DNA of 64,000 nucleotides, from NCBI GenBank assembly GCA_019637795.1, contig JAHBUY010000005.1, positions 372,001 through 436,000 on the forward strand. The letters run 5' to 3'. Below, in pieces: positions 1 to 11,647 of this stretch. The notes under the pieces are model-generated. The model did not search any database, was not told the DNA's origin, and was given only the letters and a program-made list of their open reading frames with translations. The DNA comes from a bacterium. Its GTDB lineage: Bacteria > Desulfobacterota > Binatia > HRBIN30 > CADEER01. Within the stretch, counting starts at the first letter, position 1, and every line of letters starts with the position of its first letter. The translations under genes and the position numbers were made by a program.

Positions 1-108
1 GGCTTCGCCAACGAGCTCGTCGAGCGGATCGCCGTCGAGTCGCTGCGGCGACAGATGGAGGCCATGCTGGCCGATCGCCTGCCGGCCGTCGTGGGAGCGC
101 TCGCGTGA
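1..108 (+). CDS. sufD: SufD, C-terminal end (partial)
   Basis: Only the last 35 codons are in the window, read from base 1 and ending in TGA at 106-108. The tail reads GFANELVERIAVESLR and continues to VGALA, which fits the C-terminus of SufD, where a conserved stretch of the type 'F..E.I..IP.ES.R' ends the protein. SufD works with SufB and SufC as a scaffold complex for iron-sulfur cluster assembly in the cytoplasm. The stop overlaps the GTG start of the next gene (GTGA), so the two are probably translationally coupled. The call depends mostly on the neighbouring sufS and sufU, since the visible part is short. Confidence 0.7.
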   Translation, partial: GFANELVERIAVESLRRQMEAMLADRLPAVVGALA

Positions 109-1364
109 GCCGCGCCGCCACCACCGCCGCTCGCGCCGCCTCCCCGGCGCTCGACGTCGAGCGCCTGCGCGCCGACTTCCCCATCCTCTCCCAGCAGGTG
201 CACGGCAAGCCGCTCGTCTACCTCGACAACGCCGCCTCGGCGCAGAAGCCGCGCCAGGTGATCGACGCCGTCGCCCGCTTCGACGCCACCGACTACAGCA
301 ACATCCACCGCGGCGTGCACGCCCTCAGCCAGCGCGCCACCGCGGCCTTCGAGGCGGCGCGCGACGCGGTGCGCGACTTCCTCAACGCCGCCGACCGCAA
401 GGAGATCATCTTCACCCGCGGCACCACGGAGAGCATCAATCTGGTGGCCCACAGCTACGCCCGCGCGGTGTGCAACCTCGGCGATGAGATCGTCGTCTCG
501 GCGATGGAGCACCACTCCAACATCGTGCCCTGGCAGATGGTCTGCCGCGAGCGCGGCGCCGTGCTGCGCGTCATCCCGATGAACGACGCCGGCGAGCTCG
601 ACCTCGAGGCCTACGCCCGCCTGCTCGGGCCGCGCACCAAACTGGTCTCGGTGGTGCACGTCTCCAACGCCCTCGGCACCGTCAACCCGGTGGCCGAGAT
701 GGTGCGCCTGGCGCACGCCCACGGCATCCCGGTGCTGCTCGACGGCGCCCAGGCGGTGCCGCACCTGCCGGTCGACGTGCAGGCGCTCGACTGCGACTTC
801 TACGCCTTCTCGAGCCACAAGCTGTTCGGCCCCACCGGGGTCGGCGTGCTCTACGGCAAGGCGGCGCTGCTCGACGGCATGCCGCCCTACCAGGGCGGCG
901 GCGAGATGATCAGCGCCGTGACCTTCGAGAAGACCTTCTACAAGGGCCTGCCGGCGAAGTTCGAGGCCGGCACGCCGAACATCACCGGCGTCGTCGGCCT
1001 GGGCGCCGCCATCGCCTACGTCAATGGCATCGGCCTGCCGGCCATGGGCGCCTGGGAGCACGAGCTGCTCGCCTACGCCACCGCCCGCCTCGCCGAGCTG
1101 CCGCAGGTGCGGATCATCGGCACGGCGCACGACAAGGCGAGCGTGCTGTCCTTCGTCATCGAGGGGGTCCATCCGCACGACATCGGCACCATCCTCGACC
1201 GCGACGGCATCGCCGTGCGCGCCGGCCACCACTGCGCGCAACCGGTGATGCAGCGCTTCCGGGTCCCGGCGACGACGCGCGCGTCGTTCGCCTTCTACAA
1301 CACCACGGCGGAGGTCGACGCGCTGGTCGCCGGCGTCCGCTCGGTGATCGAGGTGTTCGCGTGA
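105..1364 (+). CDS. sufS: Cysteine desulfurase SufS
   Basis: The 419-aa product is a PLP-dependent class V aminotransferase-fold enzyme that takes sulfur from cysteine for Fe-S cluster assembly. Visible hallmarks are YLDNAA near residue 40, FTRGTTESIN, the ALGTVNPV/DGAQA segment, SSHKLFGPTGVGVLYG with the PLP lysine, and RAGHHCAQP near residue 375, which carries the catalytic cysteine. Length matches the SufS family (about 405-420 aa). The GTG start is set by the 4-nt overlap with sufD. It is followed by sufU with another 4-nt overlap, a typical SUF operon order. Confidence 0.97.
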   Translation: MSRAATTAARAASPALDVERLRADFPILSQQVHGKPLVYLDNAASAQKPRQVIDAVARFDATDYSNIHRGVHALSQRATAAFEAARDAVRDFLNAADRKEIIFTRGTTESINLVAHSYARAVCNLGDEIVVSAMEHHSNIVPWQMVCRERGAVLRVIPMNDAGELDLEAYARLLGPRTKLVSVVHVSNALGTVNPVAEMVRLAHAHGIPVLLDGAQAVPHLPVDVQALDCDFYAFSSHKLFGPTGVGVLYGKAALLDGMPPYQGGGEMISAVTFEKTFYKGLPAKFEAGTPNITGVVGLGAAIAYVNGIGLPAMGAWEHELLAYATARLAELPQVRIIGTAHDKASVLSFVIEGVHPHDIGTILDRDGIAVRAGHHCAQPVMQRFRVPATTRASFAFYNTTAEVDALVAGVRSVIEVFA

Positions 1365-1807
1365 ACGACGAGCTGCGCGAGCTGTACCAGGACGTCATCA
1401 TCGAGCACAGCAAGCGGCCGCGGAACTTCCACGCCCTCGCGCACGGCACCAAGGCCGAGGGCTACAATCCGCTCTGCGGCGACACCGTCACCGTCTACGT
1501 CGACATGGACGGCGAGCGGGTCAGCGACTGCGCCTTCCAGGGCCACGGCTGCGCCATCTCCACCGCCGCCGCCTCGGTGATGACCGAGACGCTGAAGGGC
1601 AAGACCCGCGCCGAGGCGGACGCGATCTTCAACGAATACCACGATCTGGTCACCGGCCACGGCCACGCCGACCCCGAGCAGCTCGGCAAGCTCGCCGTCT
1701 TCGCGGGCGTGAGCGAATTCCCCGCCCGCGTCAAGTGCGCCACCTTGTGCTGGCACACCGCCCGCGCGGCCCTGGAAGGCAAGGACGAGCCCGTCTCCAC
1801 GGAATGA
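1361..1807 (+). CDS. sufU: SufU-type iron-sulfur cluster assembly / sulfur acceptor protein
   Basis: The 148-aa protein belongs to the SufU/IscU fold family. The three expected cysteine sites are seen: NPLCGD near residue 39, GHGCAIS near 64 and RVKCATLCW near 126. The insertion between the second and third sites (GKTRAEAD to FAGVSEFPARVKC) is typical of SufU rather than IscU. SufU accepts the sulfur from SufS in a zinc-dependent way. The gene starts with GTG inside the end of sufS. The start MNDELRELYQ is the normal family start. Confidence 0.95.
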   Translation: MNDELRELYQDVIIEHSKRPRNFHALAHGTKAEGYNPLCGDTVTVYVDMDGERVSDCAFQGHGCAISTAAASVMTETLKGKTRAEADAIFNEYHDLVTGHGHADPEQLGKLAVFAGVSEFPARVKCATLCWHTARAALEGKDEPVSTE

Positions 1808-1812
1808 CGATG

Positions 1813-1889
1813 GTCACCGCAGGGACGCAGAGACACGGAGGCTGCCCGCCAGCAGGCGCTCTCCGCGACTCCGCGCCGCGGCGGTGAAG
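1813..1889. repeat. Degenerate short copy of the 'cacggag' inverted-repeat element
   Basis: The gap between sufU and the sufT-like gene holds GTCACCGCAGGGACGCAGAG at 1813-1832, running on to CACGGAG at 1840, and an inverted partner at 1861-1889 ending GGCGGTGAAG. Both arms look like worn versions of the arms of the two longer elements at 23876-24040 and 59144-59340. The central part here is only about 20 nt. Confidence 0.5.
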
Positions 1890-1902
1890 GATTGAGTCGA
1901 CA

Positions 1903-2451
1903 ATGCCCTTCGAAGAAGTAACCCTGTCGCGCGACGTCGAGGTGGTCATGATCCCGCAGGGCGTCACGACGACGCTGCGGGCGGGCACGCCGGCGGTGAT
2001 CACCCAGTCGCTCGGCGACAGCTACACGCTGCAGGTGCAGAGCTTCGGCGGGCTGTATCGCCTCTCCGGGGCGAACGCCGACGCCATCGGCAAGACGGCG
2101 GGCGGCGCCGCGCAGGCGCCCGTCGATCCCAACGCGCCGGTGAGCGAGGACCAGGTCTACGCCGAGCTGCGACAGGTGTACGACCCGGAGATCCCGGTCA
2201 ACATCGTCGAGCTCGGGCTGGTCTACGACCTCGCCATCGAGAAGCTGGCGAGCGGCGGCAGCAAGGTGGCGGTGAAGATGACCCTCACGGCTCCGGGCTG
2301 CGGCATGGGCGACATCATCGCCGACGACGCCCGCCGCCGCATCGCCGCGCTCCCCGGGGTCGCCGACGCCGAGGTCCAGGTGGTCTTCGATCCCCCCTGG
2401 AACCAGAGCATGATGAGCGAGGCCGCGAAGCTCGAATTGGGCATGCTGTGA
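1903..2451 (+). CDS. sufT: SufT-like MIP18/DUF59 iron-sulfur assembly protein
   Basis: The 182-aa protein has an N-terminal region of about 75 residues of the SufT type (VMIPQGVTTTLRAGTPAVITQSLGDSYTLQ) and a C-terminal MIP18/DUF59 domain. The latter shows VYDPEIPVNIVELGLVYDL near residue 90 and LTAPGCGMGD near 130, with the conserved cysteine, and ends with the usual VVFDPPWN...MSEAAKLELG. In other bacteria SufT helps mature Fe-S proteins. It lies 95 nt after sufU, with a degenerate repeat in the gap, so it could be part of the same operon. Confidence 0.93.
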   Translation: MPFEEVTLSRDVEVVMIPQGVTTTLRAGTPAVITQSLGDSYTLQVQSFGGLYRLSGANADAIGKTAGGAAQAPVDPNAPVSEDQVYAELRQVYDPEIPVNIVELGLVYDLAIEKLASGGSKVAVKMTLTAPGCGMGDIIADDARRRIAALPGVADAEVQVVFDPPWNQSMMSEAAKLELGML

Positions 2452-3200
2452 CGCCGGCGCCGGCGAGCACTGGATTCGCGGCCCGCGCCGCCGCCGGGTT
2501 CGGCGGCGCGCTGCTGGCGCTCAGCCTCGTGGCCGCGCCGGTTGGCGCCTGCAGTGGCGACTGCGCCAGCCGCGGCGCGGTCGGGGTGACCGACCTGGTG
2601 CTGGCCGTGTCGATCGCCCTCGGCGAGAGCGCGCTCGACCGCTGCGTCGCGGCCGACGCCGACGGCGACGGCCGCGTGTCGGTGGGCGAGTTGGTGGCCG
2701 CCGTCGGGCACGCGCTCGACGGCTGTCCAACCGTGATCGACCAACGCTGGGAGGGTCCGGTCGGCCCCTGCGACAAGCCGAGCATCATCTACCAGATCCG
2801 CGCCCACCAGCCGATCGGACAGGAGTTCACGCCGACCCATCCGCTGCTGGCGGGCGCCGAGGTGTATCTGCGCGCCTCCGCGCCGCCGTACGAGGGCAGC
2901 GTCTCGATGCTCGTCCACGAGGACACCATCGACGGCGCGGTGCTCGGCAGCGCGACCCGGTTCGCCACCTTCCCCCCGTCGGCGGCCGGCTGGCAACGCT
3001 TCCTCTTCCCGACGCCGCTGCCGCTCGAGCCGGGCCGCCGCTACGTCATCGAGCTGACGGCCGAGGACGCGGTCCTCATGTGGCTGACCGATCAGGGCGC
3101 CCCGCCCTGCGACCCGGACGGCTACCGCGGCGGCCAGGGCATCCTGCTCGGCCAGCCGTTCGACAACGACGCCTACTTCCGCACCCTCGCCGTCGAATAG
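2448..3200 (+). CDS. Secreted protein with dockerin-like calcium-binding repeat
   Basis: The 250-aa product starts with GTG overlapping the sufT stop (GTGA). A hydrophobic stretch near residues 12-34 (AGFGGALLALSLVAAPVGA) followed by CSGDC looks like a signal sequence. Residues about 35-85 form two dockerin/EF-hand-like units: VGVTDLVLAVSIALG and DADGDGRVSVGELVAAVGHAL, the second with an intact DxDxDG loop. The rest (about 90-250) is an unrecognised beta-rich domain. A link to SUF function is not expected; the overlap may be incidental. Confidence 0.7.
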   Translation: MTPAPASTGFAARAAAGFGGALLALSLVAAPVGACSGDCASRGAVGVTDLVLAVSIALGESALDRCVAADADGDGRVSVGELVAAVGHALDGCPTVIDQRWEGPVGPCDKPSIIYQIRAHQPIGQEFTPTHPLLAGAEVYLRASAPPYEGSVSMLVHEDTIDGAVLGSATRFATFPPSAAGWQRFLFPTPLPLEPGRRYVIELTAEDAVLMWLTDQGAPPCDPDGYRGGQGILLGQPFDNDAYFRTLAVE

Positions 3201-3276
3201 GCTCCCGCCGCGGCGGGCCCGCCAGCGGATCCCCCATCGCGGTTTGCTCAAAGCCTCACCCCGGCTAGAAGGGGCC

Positions 3277-4230
3277 ATGGTCATGCTGCGGCGGCTCCTC
3301 CTGACGATCGGCTTCGCGACCCTCCTCGGCGGCTGCGGGAGCGACGGGCACCACGGCGGCGGCGCCACCCCGACGCCCACGCCGGTGATCGGACAGGAGC
3401 AACAGCCGTTCGATCTCGGCCTCGCGCTCGCCCTCGGGCGGCTCTGTCTGCAGTCGTACCAGATGCTCACCGACTACGAGCAGGGGACGACGTTCTCCCT
3501 GCCGCCGCCGTACACGTTGCAGGCCCAGTATCTGACCCCCGAGCACTATCCGGGTGAGCCGTTCTCGTCGGAGGTGCCGATCGCCTTCGTCGCCACCAGC
3601 GGCAACGCGATCTACGTCGTCTTCCGCGGCACCAAGACGATCGCGGAATGGATCTCCGACGCGACCTTCACCCAGGTGCCGTACGCGCCGGTGAGCGGCG
3701 GCGGCAAGACGGAGACCGGGTTCACCACCATCTACGAGACCGTCAACACCGCCATCATCGCGGAGGTGAACGGGCTCGCGGCGTCGAGCGGCTACACCAC
3801 GCTGTACGTCACCGGCCACAGCCTCGGCGCCGCCCTCGCCACGCTCGCCGCGCCGGAGCTGGCGCGGGCGACCCGCTTCTCGGCGCCGATCCTCTACAAC
3901 TTCGCCAGCCCGCGCGTCGGCGATCCCGAGTTCGCCTCGCTGGTCGACGCCCTGCCGACGAGCTGGCGCATCGCCAACAGCAACGACGAGGTGCCGAAGC
4001 TGCCGCCGGCGGTGGCCGTGGTCTTCCACGGCGACGACCCCACCTTCTATTTCTACGAGCACATCGACAGCGAATACGGCATCACCTTCGGCCGACCGAT
4101 CCGCGATCTCACCGACCTCGAGGAGGATCACGCGATGTGCAACTACTACGCGACCCTCTGCGACCGGACGGACACCCCGACGGCATGCAAGCGGATGGCC
4201 GGCGGCGCCGACGGCTGCGATCCGGGTTGA
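3277..4230 (+). CDS. Class 3 lipase-like lipoprotein
   Basis: The start [13 protein letters not shown] is chosen because AGAAGGGG lies just upstream and it gives a clean lipoprotein signal with the lipobox LGGC near residue 20, followed by a Thr-Pro linker. The body is an alpha/beta hydrolase of the fungal-lipase-like class 3 family: [14 protein letters not shown] near residue 110, then GHSLGAALA near residue 180 with the nucleophilic serine, and [12 protein letters not shown] after it. A conserved Asp/His pair follows ([20 protein letters not shown]). It probably acts on esters at the cell surface or in the periplasm. The gene converges on the next one. Confidence 0.88.
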   Translation: MVMLRRLLLTIGFATLLGGCGSDGHHGGGATPTPTPVIGQEQQPFDLGLALALGRLCLQSYQMLTDYEQGTTFSLPPPYTLQAQYLTPEHYPGEPFSSEVPIAFVATSGNAIYVVFRGTKTIAEWISDATFTQVPYAPVSGGGKTETGFTTIYETVNTAIIAEVNGLAASSGYTTLYVTGHSLGAALATLAAPELARATRFSAPILYNFASPRVGDPEFASLVDALPTSWRIANSNDEVPKLPPAVAVVFHGDDPTFYFYEHIDSEYGITFGRPIRDLTDLEEDHAMCNYYATLCDRTDTPTACKRMAGGADGCDPG

Positions 4231-4251
4231 CGCCGCCCGCGCGCTCCGCGG

Positions 4252-5769
4252 TCATGGATCGCCGCGCACGAGCTTGCGCACCATGACGATCGCCGGGTTG
4301 GCGGGCGGCGGCTCCAGCGGCGCCTCGCGCCAACGCCCGTCGCCGGCGATCGCCGCCAGGATCCGTGCCGTTCGCGGCGCGAACAGCGGCGTCATCGACG
4401 GCACGGTCGCGACGTACAGCGTCGTCCGGTCGCTGTGCGCGAGCGCGTCGAGGAAGGCATCCACCTCGCGGTCGTCGTAGATCGGCTCGTAGAAGGCGTC
4501 GCGCCGACCGTTGGCGAAGGCGACGATCTGGTTGCCGATCCCCCAGGTCGCGGCGACCACCATCGCGTCCGGCTGCGCCGCCAGCCATTGCGCGGCGCGC
4601 GTCTGCGCCGGATCGAAGCGCGGCGCGGTGCGATGGTCGGCGATCGCGGTCATCGTCGTCACCAACGTCGGCAGGCGCAGCAGCACCAGCAGCGCGACCA
4701 GCATCCGCGCCGCGCCCCACCGCCGCGCCGGCCCCGCCGCGAGCACCGCCAGGGCGACGTACTGGAACGGCGTGCCGGCGATCCAGTGGTGCGCGCCGGT
4801 GCGCCGCGGCAGCAGCAGCAGGACGACGAGGATGGCGACGTAGGCGAGCATGAAGCGGCGCGACGCGCGGCGCGCGCAGCCGACGCCGATGGCGACCAGC
4901 GTCAGCAGCGCCTCGCTGCCGATCAGCGGTCGCGGCGCCGGCAGATCGAGCACCCAGCGGCGCACCCAGTCGCCCTGGCCGAGCGAGAGATAGTGGCCGA
5001 GGATCTGCCACCACGGCCGCGCCGTCGGGTCGGTCAGGTCCGAGAGCGAGATCGGCCCCTCGCCCTGCCACCACGTCACCGCGTTGACGATCGCCAGCGG
5101 CGCCCCGCCCAGTGCCAGCCCGAGCACGGCCAGCGCGAGCTGGCGGCGCGGCGCGCCGGCGAGGGCGATCGCCAGCGCCGGCAGCAGCACCACGTTGCTC
5201 AGCTTCTCGTACAGGGCGAACCCGACGATGGCGCCGAGCGCGACCGCGGCCGCCGGCGTCGGTCGGTCGTTCCGCAGCCACACGGCGATGAAGGCGCAGC
5301 GCAGCGCGAACGCCAGCGCCGTCGGCCCCCAGTCGTGGCGCGTGGTGAGCAGCAGGGTCACATCGGTGAGGAGGAGCGCCGCGAAGACCAGCGCCGCCAC
5401 CCCACCCCAGCGCCGGCCGACGGCGCTGCCGCACCAGATCCAACCGGCGACCACGAAGGCGACGCCGAACCAGCGCCAGGCGGCGACCGTGAACGACCAG
5501 CCGCTGGCCTCCAGCACGAGGGCGAAGAGCGCCGACTTGACCGCGCCGCTGTAGCTCATGGTCATCCAGGGCACGCCGCCGAGGACGGCGCGGCAGAAGT
5601 GCCCCGGCCGACCGCCCAGCCAGGCGAAGACCGCCGGCACCTGGTGCGCCTCGTCGTAGTAGAGGCCGGGGGCGGCGAGCTGATGACCCGCGAGCGCCGC
5701 GAAGAGGGCGGACGAGGCGACGGCGATCGCCAGCGACCCGGTGCGCGTCACGCGCCGGCCATACACCAC
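4252..5769 (-). CDS. GT-C/GT39-like polytopic membrane glycosyltransferase
   Basis: The 505-aa protein has many hydrophobic segments and an acidic pair after the first one ([11 protein letters not shown] near residue 40), the place where GT-C glycosyltransferases of the ArnT/PMT-like group keep their catalytic acid. A soluble C-terminal part of about 100 residues follows ([13 protein letters not shown]). It likely moves a sugar from a polyprenyl phosphate to an unknown acceptor at the membrane. It starts (GTG) 24 nt after the sensor kinase gene on the same strand. A GTG at 5751 is an alternative start. The acceptor and sugar cannot be told. Confidence 0.7.
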   Translation of the reverse strand: MVYGRRVTRTGSLAIAVASSALFAALAGHQLAAPGLYYDEAHQVPAVFAWLGGRPGHFCRAVLGGVPWMTMSYSGAVKSALFALVLEASGWSFTVAAWRWFGVAFVVAGWIWCGSAVGRRWGGVAALVFAALLLTDVTLLLTTRHDWGPTALAFALRCAFIAVWLRNDRPTPAAAVALGAIVGFALYEKLSNVVLLPALAIALAGAPRRQLALAVLGLALGGAPLAIVNAVTWWQGEGPISLSDLTDPTARPWWQILGHYLSLGQGDWVRRWVLDLPAPRPLIGSEALLTLVAIGVGCARRASRRFMLAYVAILVVLLLLPRRTGAHHWIAGTPFQYVALAVLAAGPARRWGAARMLVALLVLLRLPTLVTTMTAIADHRTAPRFDPAQTRAAQWLAAQPDAMVVAATWGIGNQIVAFANGRRDAFYEPIYDDREVDAFLDALAHSDRTTLYVATVPSMTPLFAPRTARILAAIAGDGRWREAPLEPPPANPAIVMVRKLVRGDP

Positions 5770-5793
5770 CGGCGCCGCGAGGGCGACGCGCGC

Positions 5794-8895
<3,102 letters not shown>

Positions 8896-9100
8896 CACGC
8901 CCGGCCGATGCACCCGCCATGCCACGTGCCCGGGCTCGACACGGCGCCGCCTCAGCCGATCGCGACCGCGCCGCAGCGACAAACCCCCGTCGACCACACC
9001 GGCCCGGCGTCCGACCGATGCCGGCCCGGGAGGATCCCGCCCTCGCCCGCCCCGCCCTCCTCGCCGGATCCTCTGGTCAGGGCCGGGATACGGGCAAGGG

Positions 9101-9244
9101 GGCTTTGCCCAAGAAAGGTTGCTGGGTTGTTAGTTGTTAGGTTGTTGGTCTCAGAAGCCGTTCAGGCCTAACAACTAACAACCTAGCAACCTAACTAACA
9201 ACCTGGGGCTGCCTCGCGGGAGCAGCGAATTCTTGGGCAAGGCC
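9101..9244. repeat. Nested palindromic intergenic element, copy A
   Basis: The gap of about 390 bases between the kinase and hpnH holds no gene. It contains a nested inverted repeat. Inner arms at 9117-9141 and 9167-9191 pair over 25 positions with one mismatch and are made of GTTGTTAG-like units; outer arms at 9101-9115 and 9230-9244 pair over 15 positions with one mismatch (GGCTTTGCCCAAGAA). A further CTAACTAACAACC follows the inner right arm. It resembles copy B at 21335-21501. In RNA it would fold to a very long hairpin and could end transcription from either side. Confidence 0.8.
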
Positions 9245-9284
9245 GGGCAAGGGCAAAGGGCAGGCGGCGCTCGCGCGACCGGCC

Positions 9285-10292
9285 TCAGGCCGCCGGCCGC
9301 GACAGCATCCAGCGCGCCATCGTCAGGACGTCGCGGGGGCTGTCCTTGAGGCCGCGCATCACCGACGGCTCGAAGCCCGAGTGCATCAGGCAGTTCTGGC
9401 AGCGCGCATCCCGGCGCGATTCCCAGTAGGTCCAGTCGACGCCCTTCCAGAACTCCGACCAGGAGCCGTAATAGCGGTCCTCGATCAGGTAGCAGGGGCC
9501 CTTCCAGCCTTTCGGCGTGCGGGTCGGATTGCCCCACGGCGTGCACGGGTAGTCGCGCCGGCCGGCCGCGAACTGCAGGAACAGCGGCGTCGACGAGATC
9601 GGGTAGCGCTCGGCGAGCGCCAGCACGCGCGCGAACTTGCGGTGGATCTCGTCGCGATACATGAAGTGGTCGCCGGCCAGCTTCTCGTAGCGATAGCCGG
9701 GCGCCAGCAGGATGCCGTCGACGCCGAGGGCTTTGAGCTGGGCGCACATCGCCTCGACCTCGTCCATGTCGGTCTCGCGATAGATGGTGGTGTTCGTGCA
9801 CACCGCGTAGCCGAGCCGCTTGCCCTCGCGGATCATGGCGATCGCCTGGTCGAAGACGCCGGCGCGGCGGACGACGAAATCGTGCGTCTCGCGCAGCCCG
9901 TCGAGGTGGACGTTGATCGCCAGCCGCTTGTGCGGCCGGCCGCGGCGGTAGAAGCGCTCGAGCAGGATGCCGTTGGTGCAGAGGTAGATGTGGCGCTTGC
10001 GGGCGATGATGCCGTCCACCAGCTCCGCCAGCTCGGGGTAGATCGTCGGCTCGCCGCCGCAGATCGACACCACGGGGGCGCCCGCCTCGTCGACGGCGCG
10101 CAGGCTGTCGTCCAGCGACAGGCGGTCTCCGAGATCGCCGCTGTAGCGTTCGGGCGAGCAGCCGACGCACGCCAGGTTGCAGGTGTGCAGCGGTTCGAGC
10201 ATCAGCACGTACGGATAGCGCGCGGCGCCGCGCCACCAGTTGCGCGCCTGCCACTTCAGCATGTCGGTGACGATGTGCAGCGGGAATCGCAT
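9285..10292 (-). CDS. hpnH: Radical SAM adenosylhopane synthase HpnH
   Basis: The start MRFPLHIVTDMLKW is chosen because it is the standard HpnH N-terminus and its ATG shares one base with the stop of hpnE. The product is about 335 aa. The radical SAM cluster motif is seen as CNLACVGC near residue 32, followed by GGEPTIYPEL and a long SPASM-like C-terminal part with further cysteines (CYLIEDRYYGSW, CQNCLMHSGFEP). HpnH joins the 5'-deoxyadenosyl group to diploptene, giving adenosylhopane, the first step to bacteriohopanepolyols. It is the last gene of the hopanoid operon. Confidence 0.96.
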   Translation of the reverse strand: MRFPLHIVTDMLKWQARNWWRGAARYPYVLMLEPLHTCNLACVGCSPERYSGDLGDRLSLDDSLRAVDEAGAPVVSICGGEPTIYPELAELVDGIIARKRHIYLCTNGILLERFYRRGRPHKRLAINVHLDGLRETHDFVVRRAGVFDQAIAMIREGKRLGYAVCTNTTIYRETDMDEVEAMCAQLKALGVDGILLAPGYRYEKLAGDHFMYRDEIHRKFARVLALAERYPISSTPLFLQFAAGRRDYPCTPWGNPTRTPKGWKGPCYLIEDRYYGSWSEFWKGVDWTYWESRRDARCQNCLMHSGFEPSVMRGLKDSPRDVLTMARWMLSRPAA

Positions 10293-11647
10293 CACGGCTC
10301 CTCGGTGGGTCCGCGGCCGAGGGCGAGCGCCGCGGCCCGGTGGCCGCTCATCACCGCGCTCTCGATCGTCGGCGGCAGGCCGGTGGCGGTCCAGTCGCCG
10401 GCCAGCCACAGGTTGGCGAGCGGCGTGGCCGCTCCGGGACGGCGCCGTTCGGTCGCCGGGGTGTTGGAAATCGTCGCCTGTCGCTCCTTCACCACGACGG
10501 CGCGGCGCAGCGTCGCGCCGGCCGCATCGGGGAGGAGCGCCCGCAGGTCATCGAAGATCGTCGCCGCGATGCGCGGGGCCGGCCAGTCGACGATCGCATG
10601 GCCGGCGCTGATCACTGCGCTCAGCCACTGCCCATCGGTCGCGCCGCGCGCCTGCAGCGCGCTGCGGTTGAAGAACCACTGCGCGGTGGTGCCGATGCAG
10701 CCGAGGAACGGCTCCGCCATGACCGGCCGGTCGAGCCACAGGTGCGCCGAGACGATCGGCGAGCCGGCGAAGGTGTCGAGCCCGCGCAGCAGCGGCGCGG
10801 CGCGCAGCGCGTCCGGCAGCAGCGCCGCGAGGGCGCGCGGCGGCACGGCGGCGATGCAGGCGGCGGCGGCGACACGGCGGCCGTCGCGCAGGCGCACGGC
10901 GCGCACCCCGGTCGGACCGAGCGCGAGCCCGGTGACCGCCGCCCGGGTCTCGACCCGCCCGCCGCGGGCGACGATGAACTGCTCCGCCGCGCCGGTGTAC
11001 AGGTCGCTCAGATCGGTGCCCGGGAGCACGAACTGGGCGTCGCGCCGACCGCCGAAGAACGCCCGCGCCAGGACCGCGGCGAAGGGGCGCGCCGCGGCCC
11101 GTTCCGGCAGCTCGTTCAGGGTCGCGACGGCGACCGGGTTCCAGAAGCTCGCCTGCGCCGCCGCCGACTGGCCGAGCGCGCGCAACAGCTCGGCGACCGT
11201 GCAGTCGGCCAGGGAGGCGTCGCCGCGGCGATGGCGGCGCAGGATGGCGACCCCGGCGCGCAGCGCCGCCAGGCGCTCGCCCGGCCGCAGCAGCCGGTAC
11301 CCCAGCACGCCGCCCGCCATGTGCAGCGGTCCGGGCAGGCGGGCGCCGACGATGCGCCCGGCGCCGCGCGTCCGGTCCCGCATCGCCACGCGCAGCCGAT
11401 CCTGGCGGACGACGCGGCCCGCCGTTCCGATGCGCTCGAGAAACGCCAGCGTGTGGGTGTAGCAGCCCAGCATCGCGTGCTGGCCGTTGTCCAGCCGCTC
11501 GCCGCTGGCGGCGTCGGTGAACGAGCGGGCCCGGCCGCCGAGTTGGGGCCCGGCTTCGAGCACCAGCGGGCGCGCCCCGCCGGCCGCCAGCGCCACGCCG
11601 GCGGCGAGACCGGCGAAGCCGCCGCCGATGACGACGATCTCGCTCAC
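10292..11647 (-). CDS. hpnE: Hydroxysqualene dehydroxylase HpnE
   Basis: The gene is read from a GTG that overlaps the stop of the upstream gene (GTGA), giving 451 aa. It starts MSEIVVIGGGFAGLAAG, a clear FAD-binding dinucleotide fold, followed by VLEAGPQLGGRARSF and DNGQHAMLGCYTHTLAFL, typical of HpnE. The C-terminus WLAGDWTATGLPPTIESAV closes the FAD domain. HpnE reduces hydroxysqualene to squalene after HpnC and HpnD. The placement right after hpnCD supports the call. Confidence 0.95.
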   Translation of the reverse strand: MSEIVVIGGGFAGLAAGVALAAGGARPLVLEAGPQLGGRARSFTDAASGERLDNGQHAMLGCYTHTLAFLERIGTAGRVVRQDRLRVAMRDRTRGAGRIVGARLPGPLHMAGGVLGYRLLRPGERLAALRAGVAILRRHRRGDASLADCTVAELLRALGQSAAAQASFWNPVAVATLNELPERAAARPFAAVLARAFFGGRRDAQFVLPGTDLSDLYTGAAEQFIVARGGRVETRAAVTGLALGPTGVRAVRLRDGRRVAAAACIAAVPPRALAALLPDALRAAPLLRGLDTFAGSPIVSAHLWLDRPVMAEPFLGCIGTTAQWFFNRSALQARGATDGQWLSAVISAGHAIVDWPAPRIAATIFDDLRALLPDAAGATLRRAVVVKERQATISNTPATERRRPGAATPLANLWLAGDWTATGLPPTIESAVMSGHRAAALALGRGPTEEP

